Shown here: in pieces, positions 42,323 to 50,319 of the stretch
Layout of the letters: each line of letters starts with the position of its first letter
Numbering within the stretch: position 1 is the first letter of the stretch
Assembly: GCA_035295125.1 (NCBI GenBank)
Contig: DATGJP010000091.1
Location: 77,632-141,631, forward strand
DNA from: JAICMB01 sp035295125
GTDB taxonomy: Bacteria > Acidobacteriota > Terriglobia > Bryobacterales > Bryobacteraceae
Reading direction: 5' to 3'
DNA length: 64,000 nt
Notes under the pieces: generated by a model
What the model saw: the letters and a program-made list of their open reading frames with translations, nothing else
Database searches by the model: none
Told to the model about the DNA's origin: nothing
Translations under genes and position numbers: made by a program

Positions 42323-43711
42323 GTGCCGGCGGCCGTCGTGGGGGCTGGACCAAACGGTTTGACTGCCGCCATCGTACTCGCGCAAGCCGGCGTGCCGACC
42401 ACGTTGTTCGAGGCGGAGGAGACGATCGGCGGCGGCGCGCGGTCGATGGAACTGACCTTGCCGGGGTTCGTTCACGATGTTTGCTCCGCGATCCATCCGA
42501 TGGCGGTAAACTCGCCGGCGTTCCGGTCGTTTCCCCTCGCTGAGCACGGACTGGAGTGGATTCAACCGCCGCTTCCTGTGGCGCATCCCTTCGATGACGG
42601 CTCGGCCGCGGTACTCGAAAACTCGCTCAACGCCACCTGCGAGCGGCTGGGACGCGATGGCGCGACTTATCGCCGGGCAGTTGCCCCGCTCGTGAGGCAC
42701 TGGCCGGAAGTTTTCGCCGAGATCATGAAGCCACTTCTGCCCGTGCCTCGGAGACCGCTCCGGCTGGCGCGTTTCGGCCTGTTATCAACGCTGCCTTCCA
42801 CCATGGTCGCGCGGATCATGTTCCGATGCGAGTCGACTCGGGCCTTGTACGCGGGTATGGCGGCGCATTCGCTTCGCCCGCTGGAGACACTCGGAACGGC
42901 GGCTTTTGGGTGGCTGCTTGCGGTTGCCGCGCATGCCGGAGGCTGGCCCATTCCGCGGGGCGGCTCGCAAAAAATCGCCGACGCGCTGGCGTCGTATTTT
43001 GAATCGCTGGGCGGGCGGATTATCAGGGGCACGAGGGTGCGGAACCTTGACGAACTGGGCGATGCCTCACCGATTCTGCTGGACGTAACGCCGCGGCAAC
43101 TGGCCGCGATCGGAGCCTCGCGATTTCCCGCTTCGTACCTCACGAAACTCAACGACTATCGATACGGGCCGGGCGTGTTCAAGATCGATTGGGCGTTGCA
43201 CTCGCCGATTCCGTGGCGTGCGCCGGACTGCGAGCGTGCAGGCACAGTTCATCTCGGCGGCACACTCGAAGAAATTGCGGCGTCGGAGCGGGGCGAAAGC
43301 GTACCGCCCTTCGTCCTCGTAGCGCAACCGAGCCTCTTCGATTCGTCCCGCGCCCCGGCGGGGAAACATACGGCTTGGGCTTACTGCCATGTGCCGAACG
43401 GGAGCACCGCCGATATGACAGCGGACATCGAGTCACAAATGGAGCGCTTTGCTCCTGGTTTTCGCACGTGTGTTCTCGCGAGGCACACGTTCACAGCGGC
43501 TGAGATGGAGCATCACAACGCAAACCTGGTGGGCGGTGACATTACGGGTGGTCTGCAGAACATCAAGCAACTCCTGGCGCGCCCCACCTGGAGCCTCTAC
43601 CGCACACCTTTGAAGCACGTATTTCTGTGTTCCTCGTCGACTCCTCCAGGCGCGAGCGTGCATGGGATGTGCGGGTTCAACGCGGCACAACTAGCGTTGC
43701 GAAGTATGTAG
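42323..43711 (+). CDS. FAD-dependent oxidoreductase, phytoene desaturase-like
   Basis: A 462-residue flavoprotein of the phytoene desaturase/amine oxidase fold. The N-terminal dinucleotide motif is VVGAGPNGLTAAIVLAQAG followed by the ribose-binding Glu in LFEAEETIGGGARS. The C-terminus has a matching FAD segment (GASVHGMCGFNAAQLAL). In between, GGWPIPRGGSQKIADALASY fits this family. GTG at 42323 follows the LMF stop closely. The substrate could be an unsaturated lipid or isoprenoid; no carotenoid genes are nearby. Pairing with LMF suggests a role in lipid handling, as inference. Confidence 0.86.
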   Translation: MPAAVVGAGPNGLTAAIVLAQAGVPTTLFEAEETIGGGARSMELTLPGFVHDVCSAIHPMAVNSPAFRSFPLAEHGLEWIQPPLPVAHPFDDGSAAVLENSLNATCERLGRDGATYRRAVAPLVRHWPEVFAEIMKPLLPVPRRPLRLARFGLLSTLPSTMVARIMFRCESTRALYAGMAAHSLRPLETLGTAAFGWLLAVAAHAGGWPIPRGGSQKIADALASYFESLGGRIIRGTRVRNLDELGDASPILLDVTPRQLAAIGASRFPASYLTKLNDYRYGPGVFKIDWALHSPIPWRAPDCERAGTVHLGGTLEEIAASERGESVPPFVLVAQPSLFDSSRAPAGKHTAWAYCHVPNGSTADMTADIESQMERFAPGFRTCVLARHTFTAAEMEHHNANLVGGDITGGLQNIKQLLARPTWSLYRTPLKHVFLCSSSTPPGASVHGMCGFNAAQLALRSM

Positions 43712-43818
43712 ATATTTCCGGTCATAGAACAAATCAGACCGCAAACGTGTTGGGCATAAAAAACTTGCACACTTCGGCACGCTGCATGCAACGCAGAGGC
43801 CTGGGAGGATTTTGGTTC

Positions 43819-44229
43819 ATGCCCGAAAAGAGAACCGTACAACGCGCCCGCAAGGACGCGCGCGAAGGAAAAGCTCCGTCGACGCAGGCGGGCGAGTTTG
43901 TCCGGGAGGAGATGGAACACATTCGTGAGGGCAAGCACGGCGCGCGTTCCACTAAGCAGGCGATCGCGATTGGCTTGTCGAAGGCGCGGCGGGCAGGCGT
44001 AAAGCTGAAACCGCCGAAGAAGGGGCAGGCCAGCGAACGGACCCGAACTCAGGCGAAGCGCGACGCCAGCAAAGGTCAGGCGAAGCATCGCACGAAGACG
44101 TCGGCGAAGCGGTCGCGTGCGACTACAAATGCACTGAAGCGTGAAGGACGTTCAGCCGCGTCGAAGCGGTCATTGTCGCGGCATGCGAAGCAGACGGCTC
44201 GGACGCGAAGGTCTCGATCGTCACGCTAG
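43819..44229 (+). CDS. Small basic DUF6496-like protein
   Basis: A 136-residue protein, very rich in Lys, Arg, Ala and Ser. The first 65 residues hold the conserved block GEFVREEMEHIREGKHG then ARSTKQAIAIGLSKARRAGVK, which I associate with DUF6496. The rest is a histone-H1-like basic tail (many K/R/S/T/A). Nucleic acid binding is likely by composition but unproven. ATG at 43819 has GGGAGGA 10 bases upstream; an in-frame ATG at 43627 inside the preceding gene is rejected. Confidence 0.8.
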   Translation: MPEKRTVQRARKDAREGKAPSTQAGEFVREEMEHIREGKHGARSTKQAIAIGLSKARRAGVKLKPPKKGQASERTRTQAKRDASKGQAKHRTKTSAKRSRATTNALKREGRSAASKRSLSRHAKQTARTRRSRSSR

Positions 44230-44756
44230 CTGGGCAGGCTGCATGCCTGTTCCACCTTGGCTCGCAACCGATTGACCCACAAAGGGTGGCGCAGGCGGTT
44301 TCGCCTGGTGTGCCGCCCACAGTTTTCCGGAACGGCGACTTGATTGAGTCTGTGATGCAGGCTATTAGCCTGCGGCGGGTTGTTAACCCGCCTCGGCGGC
44401 AGGCCGCATCCGAGGAAGCCGAACCATTAGAGGAAACTAAATGGCATTAGGCTGAGACGGCGGCACTCGATAGCCTTTTTGACGCGCGCCTGCCTTTGTA
44501 CATCACCAAGCGCAGGCGAAGCCGCCTGCACCACCCTTGTTTTCATCCACTTTCATGGCCTGAAATCCAGCGCGTCAATCTGACAACCGGGAGAACCGAG
44601 TGCACACGCCGGAAAGCGATCACACTTTTTTCTCGATCGTTTAAACCAATCCTTCCAATCACCTGCAGACGAAGCCCGCGTTGACGAAAAACCTCTCCCG
44701 CTAACTTGGGGCCAGAACATCGCAAAAAGCGATGCCGTTGAGAAAGGACACCCAAA
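44230..44756. other. Repeat-rich intergenic region
   Basis: This stretch of more than 500 bp has no credible gene. It contains three dispersed repeats: family A copies at 44291-44308 (right arm with one mismatch) and 44512-44529 (inverted orientation), and a family B paired hairpin at 44358-44393. It separates the LMF/FAD/basic-protein cluster from the CHAT operon. Confidence 0.65.
44358..44393. repeat. Paired-hairpin intergenic repeat (family B), copy 3
   Basis: Hairpin 1 is GCAGGCT-ATT-AGCCTGC (44358-44374) and hairpin 2 is GGCGGGTT-GTT-AACCCGCC (44375-44393), both perfect. It is nearly identical, including the preceding TGTGAT, to the copy at 63827, which differs by one loop base. Confidence 0.85.
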
Positions 44757-44798
44757 ATGCCTGATCCAGTGATCATCATCATCCCGTTTCTCGGCTAA
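44757..44798 (+). CDS. Candidate 13-residue hydrophobic peptide ahead of the CHAT operon
   Basis: ATG at 44757 opens MPDPVIIIIPFLG followed by TAA. AGAAAGGA lies 11 bases upstream, a plausible ribosome site. The peptide is strikingly hydrophobic (four consecutive Ile) with Pro at both ends. It could be a leader peptide, a secreted signal or chance. It lies about 80 bp before the CHAT gene. Confidence 0.35.
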   Translation: MPDPVIIIIPFLG

Positions 44799-44880
44799 TC
44801 CTTCTGATACCGCATGCTTTAGCTTGCCTCAGGATAAACAAGGAAAATGGCGCACCAACCGGTGCGCCAACTTTAATCCA

Positions 44881-47364
44881 ATGTGGGACAAATCTGACAA
44901 GAAAATTCCGGCCGCCCTGTTAAACTTGAGTCACACCTTTAGTACTGGTGATACCGTGGTCCTACATACAGGACGTCTGAGGAATATTATTGCCTCTTCG
45001 ATCCTGGTAGTGCTGGCCGCTTCCCTGGTTTACGCCTGCAACCAGGTAGCCCACTCCCGTCGAATACGATCCGAAGATCCACTGCTGGCGTCAATTCGGG
45101 CGCGGGCATTCAACTCGTATCAGCATGGGTTGTATTCCGATGCAGTATCCGCATATGAAGAGGGATATCGCAGGGCCGAAGCCTTGCACGACCGTGAATC
45201 CGCGGCGCGATTCCTCTCTAACATCGGTGGCGCGCGCTTTGCCATGCTCGATTATCCTCGCGCGCTTGACGCGCTTTTGCGCGCGAAGACTGCCGCCCTC
45301 GCCTTAGGCGATACAAATATATCCCTGGTCGCGCATGCCAATCTTTGCTCGCTATACATGCAACTCGGCAATCTCGACGCGGCGCGCGCTGTTGCCGAAG
45401 CCGGAGTCAGACTCCCTACCGGCTCCAACCTGCCCTACCGCTCTCAGTTCTATGTCACCCTGGGCATCCTGAATTCACAATCGGGTAGCCCCCAGCGCGC
45501 TCTCGACTACTTTGCCGAGGCGGTCCGGCAAGCCGAAATCCAAGGCGACCACCGACTGATGCTGGAAGCCTGGAACCATTACGGTCAGGAGCTCTTCGCC
45601 GCCGGACGGCTGGACGAGGCGGAAGACGCCGCGCTCCGGATTTATTGGCTGGGACGGTTTCCGGATTGCCGCGAACTGCGTCCCGCTTACCTCCTCCTGG
45701 CCCGTATCGCTCGCAAACGCGGGGATTTCGACCAAGCCGCGTCGTATGCCGGGCGCGGTTTGGATCTGGTTTCACAGCGCCCGGACAATCGCTTATGGGA
45801 AGCATATTTCCGCCTCGAACGCGGTGCCGTCAGGCGATGTTTCCCGGACCTCGAAAAAGCCCTCACCGTCGCCCGTGAATGGCGCGACTCCATTGGACCT
45901 TCGGAATGGTTAAGCAATTACGCCAGTCACTGGATTGGCGAAATCTACGACGCCTACGTGGATGCCGCGGTCTCCGGACCGATGGCGCGTCCCGCGGAAG
46001 CCTTTCTCGCCATCGAGGAAGAACGCGCTTCGACGCTCGTCCGCACCCTCGAGAGCAGTTCTACCTGGAGGCAGAGCCTTCCCGCCGGGTATTGGCGAAC
46101 CTTGGCGGCTTTACGCGCCGAGATGGCGAAGTCATTCGATCATCGAACGACGACTGAGCATTCTCGTGTGCGGCAACTCCGCAATCGCTTACACGAGTTT
46201 GAAGCGGGTTCAGGTCTAACACTTACCCCTTTTGGCAATAAAACGGGAGAGAAGATTTCCTCGGAGAATACACTTAGTAATATTCGGCGCAGCATCCGCG
46301 CAGATGAAGCGTTGATCTCACTTCATCTGGGACAACGATCTGCATTCATTTCAGCCTTGACTAACAGACGCTTGGAAATGCATCGTCTGGCCGGGTCGCC
46401 CGAGATCACGAAGCTTGCGAAAAGCTTCGAGAACGCTTTAGAAGCAAGTGCACCCGGCCGCGATCGTATCGGAAAAGAGCTTTACCTCAAGTTGTTCGGG
46501 CAGTTAAGCCCGGCGGTTCGGCGGAGAGCGAAATGGATTCTGTCTTCCGATGATGTTTTGTTCGAGGTTCCATTCTCCGCGCTCGTCGTCCCGAAGAAAA
46601 ACAGACGGCCGTTGTACCTGGTCGAGTTGCACTCAACCGAGAGAATCCCCAGCGCCTTTCTGCTGGCTACGCGTTCCGGGGACCCGCAGCGCGGGCGTTT
46701 CCTCGGAGCCGGCGATGGCATTTACAATGCCGCGGACCCGCGCTCCGGGAAATTTGGCGCACGCAACGGCGTTCGTCTACAACTCGCAAGACTCGCCGGA
46801 AGCGGTGGGGAGTTGCAGGCTTGCGCCGCCGTTTGGAAAAACCGTGCGCAACCTGTTCTGCTAACAGGAGAGCAATTGAGCCGCGAGGCTTTTGAGCGGT
46901 CCCTGCGATCCGCTCCCTCGGTGATTCACCTTGCCGCCCATGTCTTGCAACAACCTGGACATCCGGATGAGGCTCTCATTCACCTGGGGTTTTCAGCAAA
47001 TGGCGATGCGCAGGTTTTGACGATCGAAGATATCGCGAATCTGCAGTTGCCTGGATCGCTCGTCGTCATGAGCGGCTGCAGTTCGGCCGCTGGAGGATCC
47101 CTTCGCGGAGCTGGCGTCCTGGGTCTTACGCGTGCTTGGCTTGTGGCGGGTGCGCGGGCCGTAATTGGTAGCCGCTGGGCCACACCCGACGATTCGGGAG
47201 AGATATTTCAGTCGTTCTATCGCCGCCTCGCCAGTGAGCCGGCGTTCGACGGGCCTGCCATCGTCCGCTCGTTCCACGCAGCCCGTATCGCCATGTTGCG
47301 ATCGCGCTCGTGGCGGAGCGACCCCCGCTATTGGGCCGCGTTCTATCTGATCGCAAAGGATTAG
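44881..47364 (+). CDS. Membrane-anchored TPR-CHAT caspase-like protease
   Basis: A protein of about 827 residues. An N-terminal membrane segment (IIASSILVVLAASLVYAC) is followed by TPR-like helical repeats (about 60-400; for example AFNSYQHGLYSDAVSAYEEGY) and a C-terminal CHAT domain (about 530-827). The caspase-type dyad is present: His687 in VIHLAAH and Cys733 in VVMSGCSSAAG (numbering from 44881). The family end motif GLTRAWLVAGARAVIGSRW and YWAAFYLI are also intact. The start is uncertain: ATG 44881, GTG 44956 and TTG 44824 are in frame and none has a clear ribosome site. The ECF sigma gene starts eight bases after the stop. Peptidase activity in the sigma pathway is inferred from context. 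Confidence 0.88.
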   Translation: MWDKSDKKIPAALLNLSHTFSTGDTVVLHTGRLRNIIASSILVVLAASLVYACNQVAHSRRIRSEDPLLASIRARAFNSYQHGLYSDAVSAYEEGYRRAEALHDRESAARFLSNIGGARFAMLDYPRALDALLRAKTAALALGDTNISLVAHANLCSLYMQLGNLDAARAVAEAGVRLPTGSNLPYRSQFYVTLGILNSQSGSPQRALDYFAEAVRQAEIQGDHRLMLEAWNHYGQELFAAGRLDEAEDAALRIYWLGRFPDCRELRPAYLLLARIARKRGDFDQAASYAGRGLDLVSQRPDNRLWEAYFRLERGAVRRCFPDLEKALTVAREWRDSIGPSEWLSNYASHWIGEIYDAYVDAAVSGPMARPAEAFLAIEEERASTLVRTLESSSTWRQSLPAGYWRTLAALRAEMAKSFDHRTTTEHSRVRQLRNRLHEFEAGSGLTLTPFGNKTGEKISSENTLSNIRRSIRADEALISLHLGQRSAFISALTNRRLEMHRLAGSPEITKLAKSFENALEASAPGRDRIGKELYLKLFGQLSPAVRRRAKWILSSDDVLFEVPFSALVVPKKNRRPLYLVELHSTERIPSAFLLATRSGDPQRGRFLGAGDGIYNAADPRSGKFGARNGVRLQLARLAGSGGELQACAAVWKNRAQPVLLTGEQLSREAFERSLRSAPSVIHLAAHVLQQPGHPDEALIHLGFSANGDAQVLTIEDIANLQLPGSLVVMSGCSSAAGGSLRGAGVLGLTRAWLVAGARAVIGSRWATPDDSGEIFQSFYRRLASEPAFDGPAIVRSFHAARIAMLRSRSWRSDPRYWAAFYLIAKD

Positions 47365-47371
47365 CGCACCG

Positions 47372-48121
47372 ATGCTTGCTTTCAAACGCAGCCTGGAACA
47401 CGCGGTACCTTTATCCGCACATCGCAGACCTCAGCGTGAGGTGGTCAGTATTACTTCCCGACTCCGCCGCGAGCAATCTCACGACAAGCCTGACGTCCCA
47501 TTCCTCGAGAACGGCGAAGATGGTCAAAGTAGCGCCTGGACAACGCTCGTCCGACAGATTCACGATGGCGACGAGCCCGCGATGGAACAGCTCTACCAGA
47601 TCTTCTCCCAGGGCATCCGCTTTTATTTGTGTCGGCAATTGGGGCCCCAGGAACTGGACGACAAGGTGCACGACATTTTCGTCATCGTCGTCCAGGCCAT
47701 TCAGCGCGGCGAACTGCGCGATCCCGATCGCCTGATGGGCTTTGTTCGTACCGTCGTCCGGCGGCAGGTCGCAGCCTACATCGATGAAATGGTGCATTCC
47801 CGCCGCGAGGAGCTCAACCTGGAACTCACCTTCCTGCCCGATTCCCGACGCAACCCCGAACAAACGGTCGCACTCCGCCAGAAGGTCGACCTGATGAAAA
47901 CCGTCATGGCCGAACTGACCGACCGCGACCGCGAGATCCTGACCCGCTTCTACCTCAACGAGCAAACCCAGGAGGAAATCTGCCAGGACATGGATCTCTC
48001 CGACACCCAGTTTCGGCTGCTCAAATCCCGCGCTAAGGCCAGATTCGGCGAGTTAGGTAGAAAAAAACTGCAGCACCGCCAGTTAGTGCAAGTTTTTTTG
48101 AGAGCTTCCGTTCGCAAGTAG
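47372..48121 (+). CDS. ECF-type sigma-70 factor in CHAT operon
   Basis: A 249-residue sigma factor with an unusual N-terminal extension of about 60 polar residues before region 2. Region 2 runs from about residue 67 to 135 (DEPAMEQLYQIFSQGIRFY, then LDDKVHDIFVIVVQAI, keeping the acidic DD of ordinary ECF factors). Region 4 (about 175-235) has LTDRDREILTRFYLNEQTQ and the helix-turn-helix EEICQDMDLSDTQFRLLKS. ATG at 47372 is used; the extension may be real or the start may be further in. It lies between the CHAT protease gene and the zinc-finger anti-sigma gene in the same direction with small gaps. Confidence 0.9.
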   Translation: MLAFKRSLEHAVPLSAHRRPQREVVSITSRLRREQSHDKPDVPFLENGEDGQSSAWTTLVRQIHDGDEPAMEQLYQIFSQGIRFYLCRQLGPQELDDKVHDIFVIVVQAIQRGELRDPDRLMGFVRTVVRRQVAAYIDEMVHSRREELNLELTFLPDSRRNPEQTVALRQKVDLMKTVMAELTDRDREILTRFYLNEQTQEEICQDMDLSDTQFRLLKSRAKARFGELGRKKLQHRQLVQVFLRASVRK

Positions 48122-48177
48122 CACTAGTGTTGTCAGAAGTCCAAAACACGGCAATCTGCATGGCCAGGAGGGCGACG

Positions 48178-48789
48178 ATGCCTTATAGTTTTGGCCCACA
48201 CATCGAGCCCGACAGGCTCGAGCGGTACTCTATGGGCCAACTCTCGGAGATGGAAATCGCTTCTGTCGAGGAGCATCTACTCGTGTGCGCCGGCTGCCGC
48301 GCTGACCTCGAACAAATGGACGAGTTCGTAGCCGCCGCCAGGCAGGCCCTGGCAGACATTCCCCGCAAAGCCCAACTTGACCTCCCGCTCGAAAACTTTC
48401 CCAAACACCACGGCTGGAGTGTAGGCAAGGCTATACTCATCGCCGCGGTCTTAATTCTGACTGCTGCGCCATTTTCGCTTTGGAGACCCTTCTGGAATAC
48501 CCCGATTCACCAGCAGGTGCTCCTCCAAGCTAATCGCGGCCCCGACACACCGCAGGTTTCTCCGGGCTATCTCGACCTGCGCCTGGCCACCCCCGGCCTG
48601 ACAGAACCCGGAAGCTACCAGGTTCAACTCATCAATTCCACCGGCAGCCCACTTTGGAGTGGCATCGGCGCCTTGCATCGCGGAGAAGTCACGGCCGCCG
48701 TCACCAGCGTTGTTTCATCCGGCCAATACTGGGTTCGTCTCTTCGCAAACGGGCAACTGATTCGGGAATATGGCTTGGCTGTCCGGTGA
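48178..48789 (+). CDS. Transmembrane zinc-finger (zf-HC2) anti-sigma factor
   Basis: A 203-residue membrane protein. Residues 8-44 form a zf-HC2 anti-sigma domain with the ligand set His33, Cys37, Cys40 in EEHLLVCAGC. A linker leads to one transmembrane helix at about 84-102 (KAILIAAVLILTAAPFSLW). The periplasmic part (about 105-203) is beta-rich (PGYLDLRLATPGLTEPGSYQ, then VRLFANGQLIREYGL). ATG at 48178 follows GGAGGG; earlier starts are rejected. It should hold the sigma factor at the membrane until it is released; whether the CHAT protein cuts it is the interesting question. Confidence 0.87.
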   Translation: MPYSFGPHIEPDRLERYSMGQLSEMEIASVEEHLLVCAGCRADLEQMDEFVAAARQALADIPRKAQLDLPLENFPKHHGWSVGKAILIAAVLILTAAPFSLWRPFWNTPIHQQVLLQANRGPDTPQVSPGYLDLRLATPGLTEPGSYQVQLINSTGSPLWSGIGALHRGEVTAAVTSVVSSGQYWVRLFANGQLIREYGLAVR

Positions 48790-48800
48790 CATAATGTGAT

Positions 48801-49535
48801 TTGACGCGCCATCCCCGCGAGTTCCGTTTCTACGACCTCCTTGTCAGCATCTTCGTCGTCATCCTCCTGATTTCCAATCTCGTCGGCCAGAAAATCTGCG
48901 CATTCGGAGAGTCTCGCGTCAGCGGAGCCCAGCTCCTTTTTCCCATTACCTACATCTTTGGCGATGTGTTCACGGAGGTATACGGCTATTCGGCCTCTCG
49001 CCGTGCCATCTGGATCGGTTTCATGGCCTCCGGACTCCTGGCCGTCATGGGTCTCATCACGGTCGCGCTCCCGCCCGCCCCTGAATGGCACAACCAGCAG
49101 GCCTTCGAAACCGTCTTCAGCTTTGTCCCCCGGCTCGTAGTTGCCAGCCTCATAGCCTTCTGGTGCGGCGAGTTCGCAAACTCATTTGTCATGGCCAAGA
49201 TGAAGATCCTGACCAGCGGCCGCTTACTCTGGAGCCGCACTGTAGGATCGACGGTCGTCGGCCAGGCCGTTGACACCCTCGTCGTGATGGTGGTGGCCTT
49301 CGCCGGAACGGTTAGCTTCAAAGTGATCGCAAACGTCATCATCTCCGGATACCTCTTCAAGGTCATCTACGAGGTGCTCGCTACCCCGTTGACCTACCTT
49401 GTCGTCAACGCCCTCAAACGCGCCGAAGGAATGGACCCCTTCGACTATGGCACCCGCTTCAACCCCTTCCTCACCCAGGGCTCCGAAAACGCCCCCGTCC
49501 AAAAGGAACACGAAGAGTCCCGTACGATACACTGA
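48801..49535 (+). CDS. Queuosine precursor transporter (YhhQ/VUT family)
   Basis: A 244-residue inner-membrane protein with about six helices. The family pattern is clear: FVVILLISNLVGQKI near the start, then FPITYIFGDVFTEVYGY, FWCGEFANSFVMAKMK and a last helix with IISGYLFKVIYEVLATP. It imports preQ0/preQ1 or queuine for tRNA modification. TTG at 48801 is used; no better start is near. It is eleven bases after the anti-sigma gene, so read-through from the CHAT operon is possible, but the function looks independent. mqnA begins four bases after its stop. Confidence 0.9.
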   Translation: MTRHPREFRFYDLLVSIFVVILLISNLVGQKICAFGESRVSGAQLLFPITYIFGDVFTEVYGYSASRRAIWIGFMASGLLAVMGLITVALPPAPEWHNQQAFETVFSFVPRLVVASLIAFWCGEFANSFVMAKMKILTSGRLLWSRTVGSTVVGQAVDTLVVMVVAFAGTVSFKVIANVIISGYLFKVIYEVLATPLTYLVVNALKRAEGMDPFDYGTRFNPFLTQGSENAPVQKEHEESRTIH

Positions 49536-49539
49536 TGGT

Positions 49540-50319
49540 TTGGCACTAAAACCCCGTGTTTGTGTAGTCAACTACCTCAATACCGTGCCGCTTGTGTGGG
49601 GCATGCTCCACGGAGAGCAGCGTGACCTGTTCGACCTGTCGTTTTGCATCCCTTCTGAGTGCGCCGACCGCCTTCAGGATGGCCGTGCCGACATCGGGAT
49701 CGTTCCGGTGATCGAGGTGGCCCGCCAGAATCTCGTCATCACCGGCGATACCGCCATCACCTGCCGCGGCCCGGTGCGTTCCATCCTGTTGATTTCCAAG
49801 GTTCCCTTCAATGAGATCCGAACACTCGCGGCCGACTGCAGCTCACGTACCTCGGTTGTTCTCAGCCAGGTGGTCCTGGCGCGCCGCTACGGGCTTTTGC
49901 CTATCATGAAATCGCGTCCGCCCGACCTCCAGGCAATGCTGCACGATTGCGACGCCGCCCTGATCATCGGCGATCCCGCGCTCCTGATCGAGCCCGCCGA
50001 CCTGCCCTATCAAGTCCTGGACCTATGTGAAGCCTGGACCGAAATGACCAAGCTACCGATGGTCTTCGCCGTCTGGGCCGGCCATAAACGCTACGATCCT
50101 GCGCCATTCCGGGCCTCTCTCGAGTTCGGCTTGCAGCACCTTGAAGACATCGTTGCCTCAGAGCACGCCAATCGCGGAATTTCGCCCGAGCTCGCCCGCG
50201 ACTACCTGACGCATCACATCCAGTTCGACCTCGGGCACGACCAACAGACGGGCATGAAGCGGTTCCTGGAGTACGCAGCGGCTCTACACGAGACCGAAGA
50301 AAGGGTGATCATCGCATGA
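49540..50319 (+). CDS. mqnA: Chorismate dehydratase, futalosine pathway
   Basis: A 259-residue periplasmic-binding-fold enzyme that dehydrates chorismate to 3-enolpyruvyl-benzoate, the first step of futalosine-dependent menaquinone synthesis. Visible landmarks are VCVVNYLNTVPLVWGM at the N-terminus, IPSECADRLQDGRADIGIVPVIE, and IIGDPALL. TTG at 49540 gives the family N-terminus; the longer frame upstream is inside the transporter gene. The stop overlaps the mqnC start (ATGA). Together the two genes show that this organism makes menaquinone by the futalosine route. Confidence 0.93.
   Translation: MALKPRVCVVNYLNTVPLVWGMLHGEQRDLFDLSFCIPSECADRLQDGRADIGIVPVIEVARQNLVITGDTAITCRGPVRSILLISKVPFNEIRTLAADCSSRTSVVLSQVVLARRYGLLPIMKSRPPDLQAMLHDCDAALIIGDPALLIEPADLPYQVLDLCEAWTEMTKLPMVFAVWAGHKRYDPAPFRASLEFGLQHLEDIVASEHANRGISPELARDYLTHHIQFDLGHDQQTGMKRFLEYAAALHETEERVIIA

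Noticed and set aside
43627..43818. Upstream extension of the basic DUF6496-like protein
   Set aside because: The extension overlaps the end of the FAD oxidoreductase gene in another frame, and ATG 43819 has a good ribosome site.
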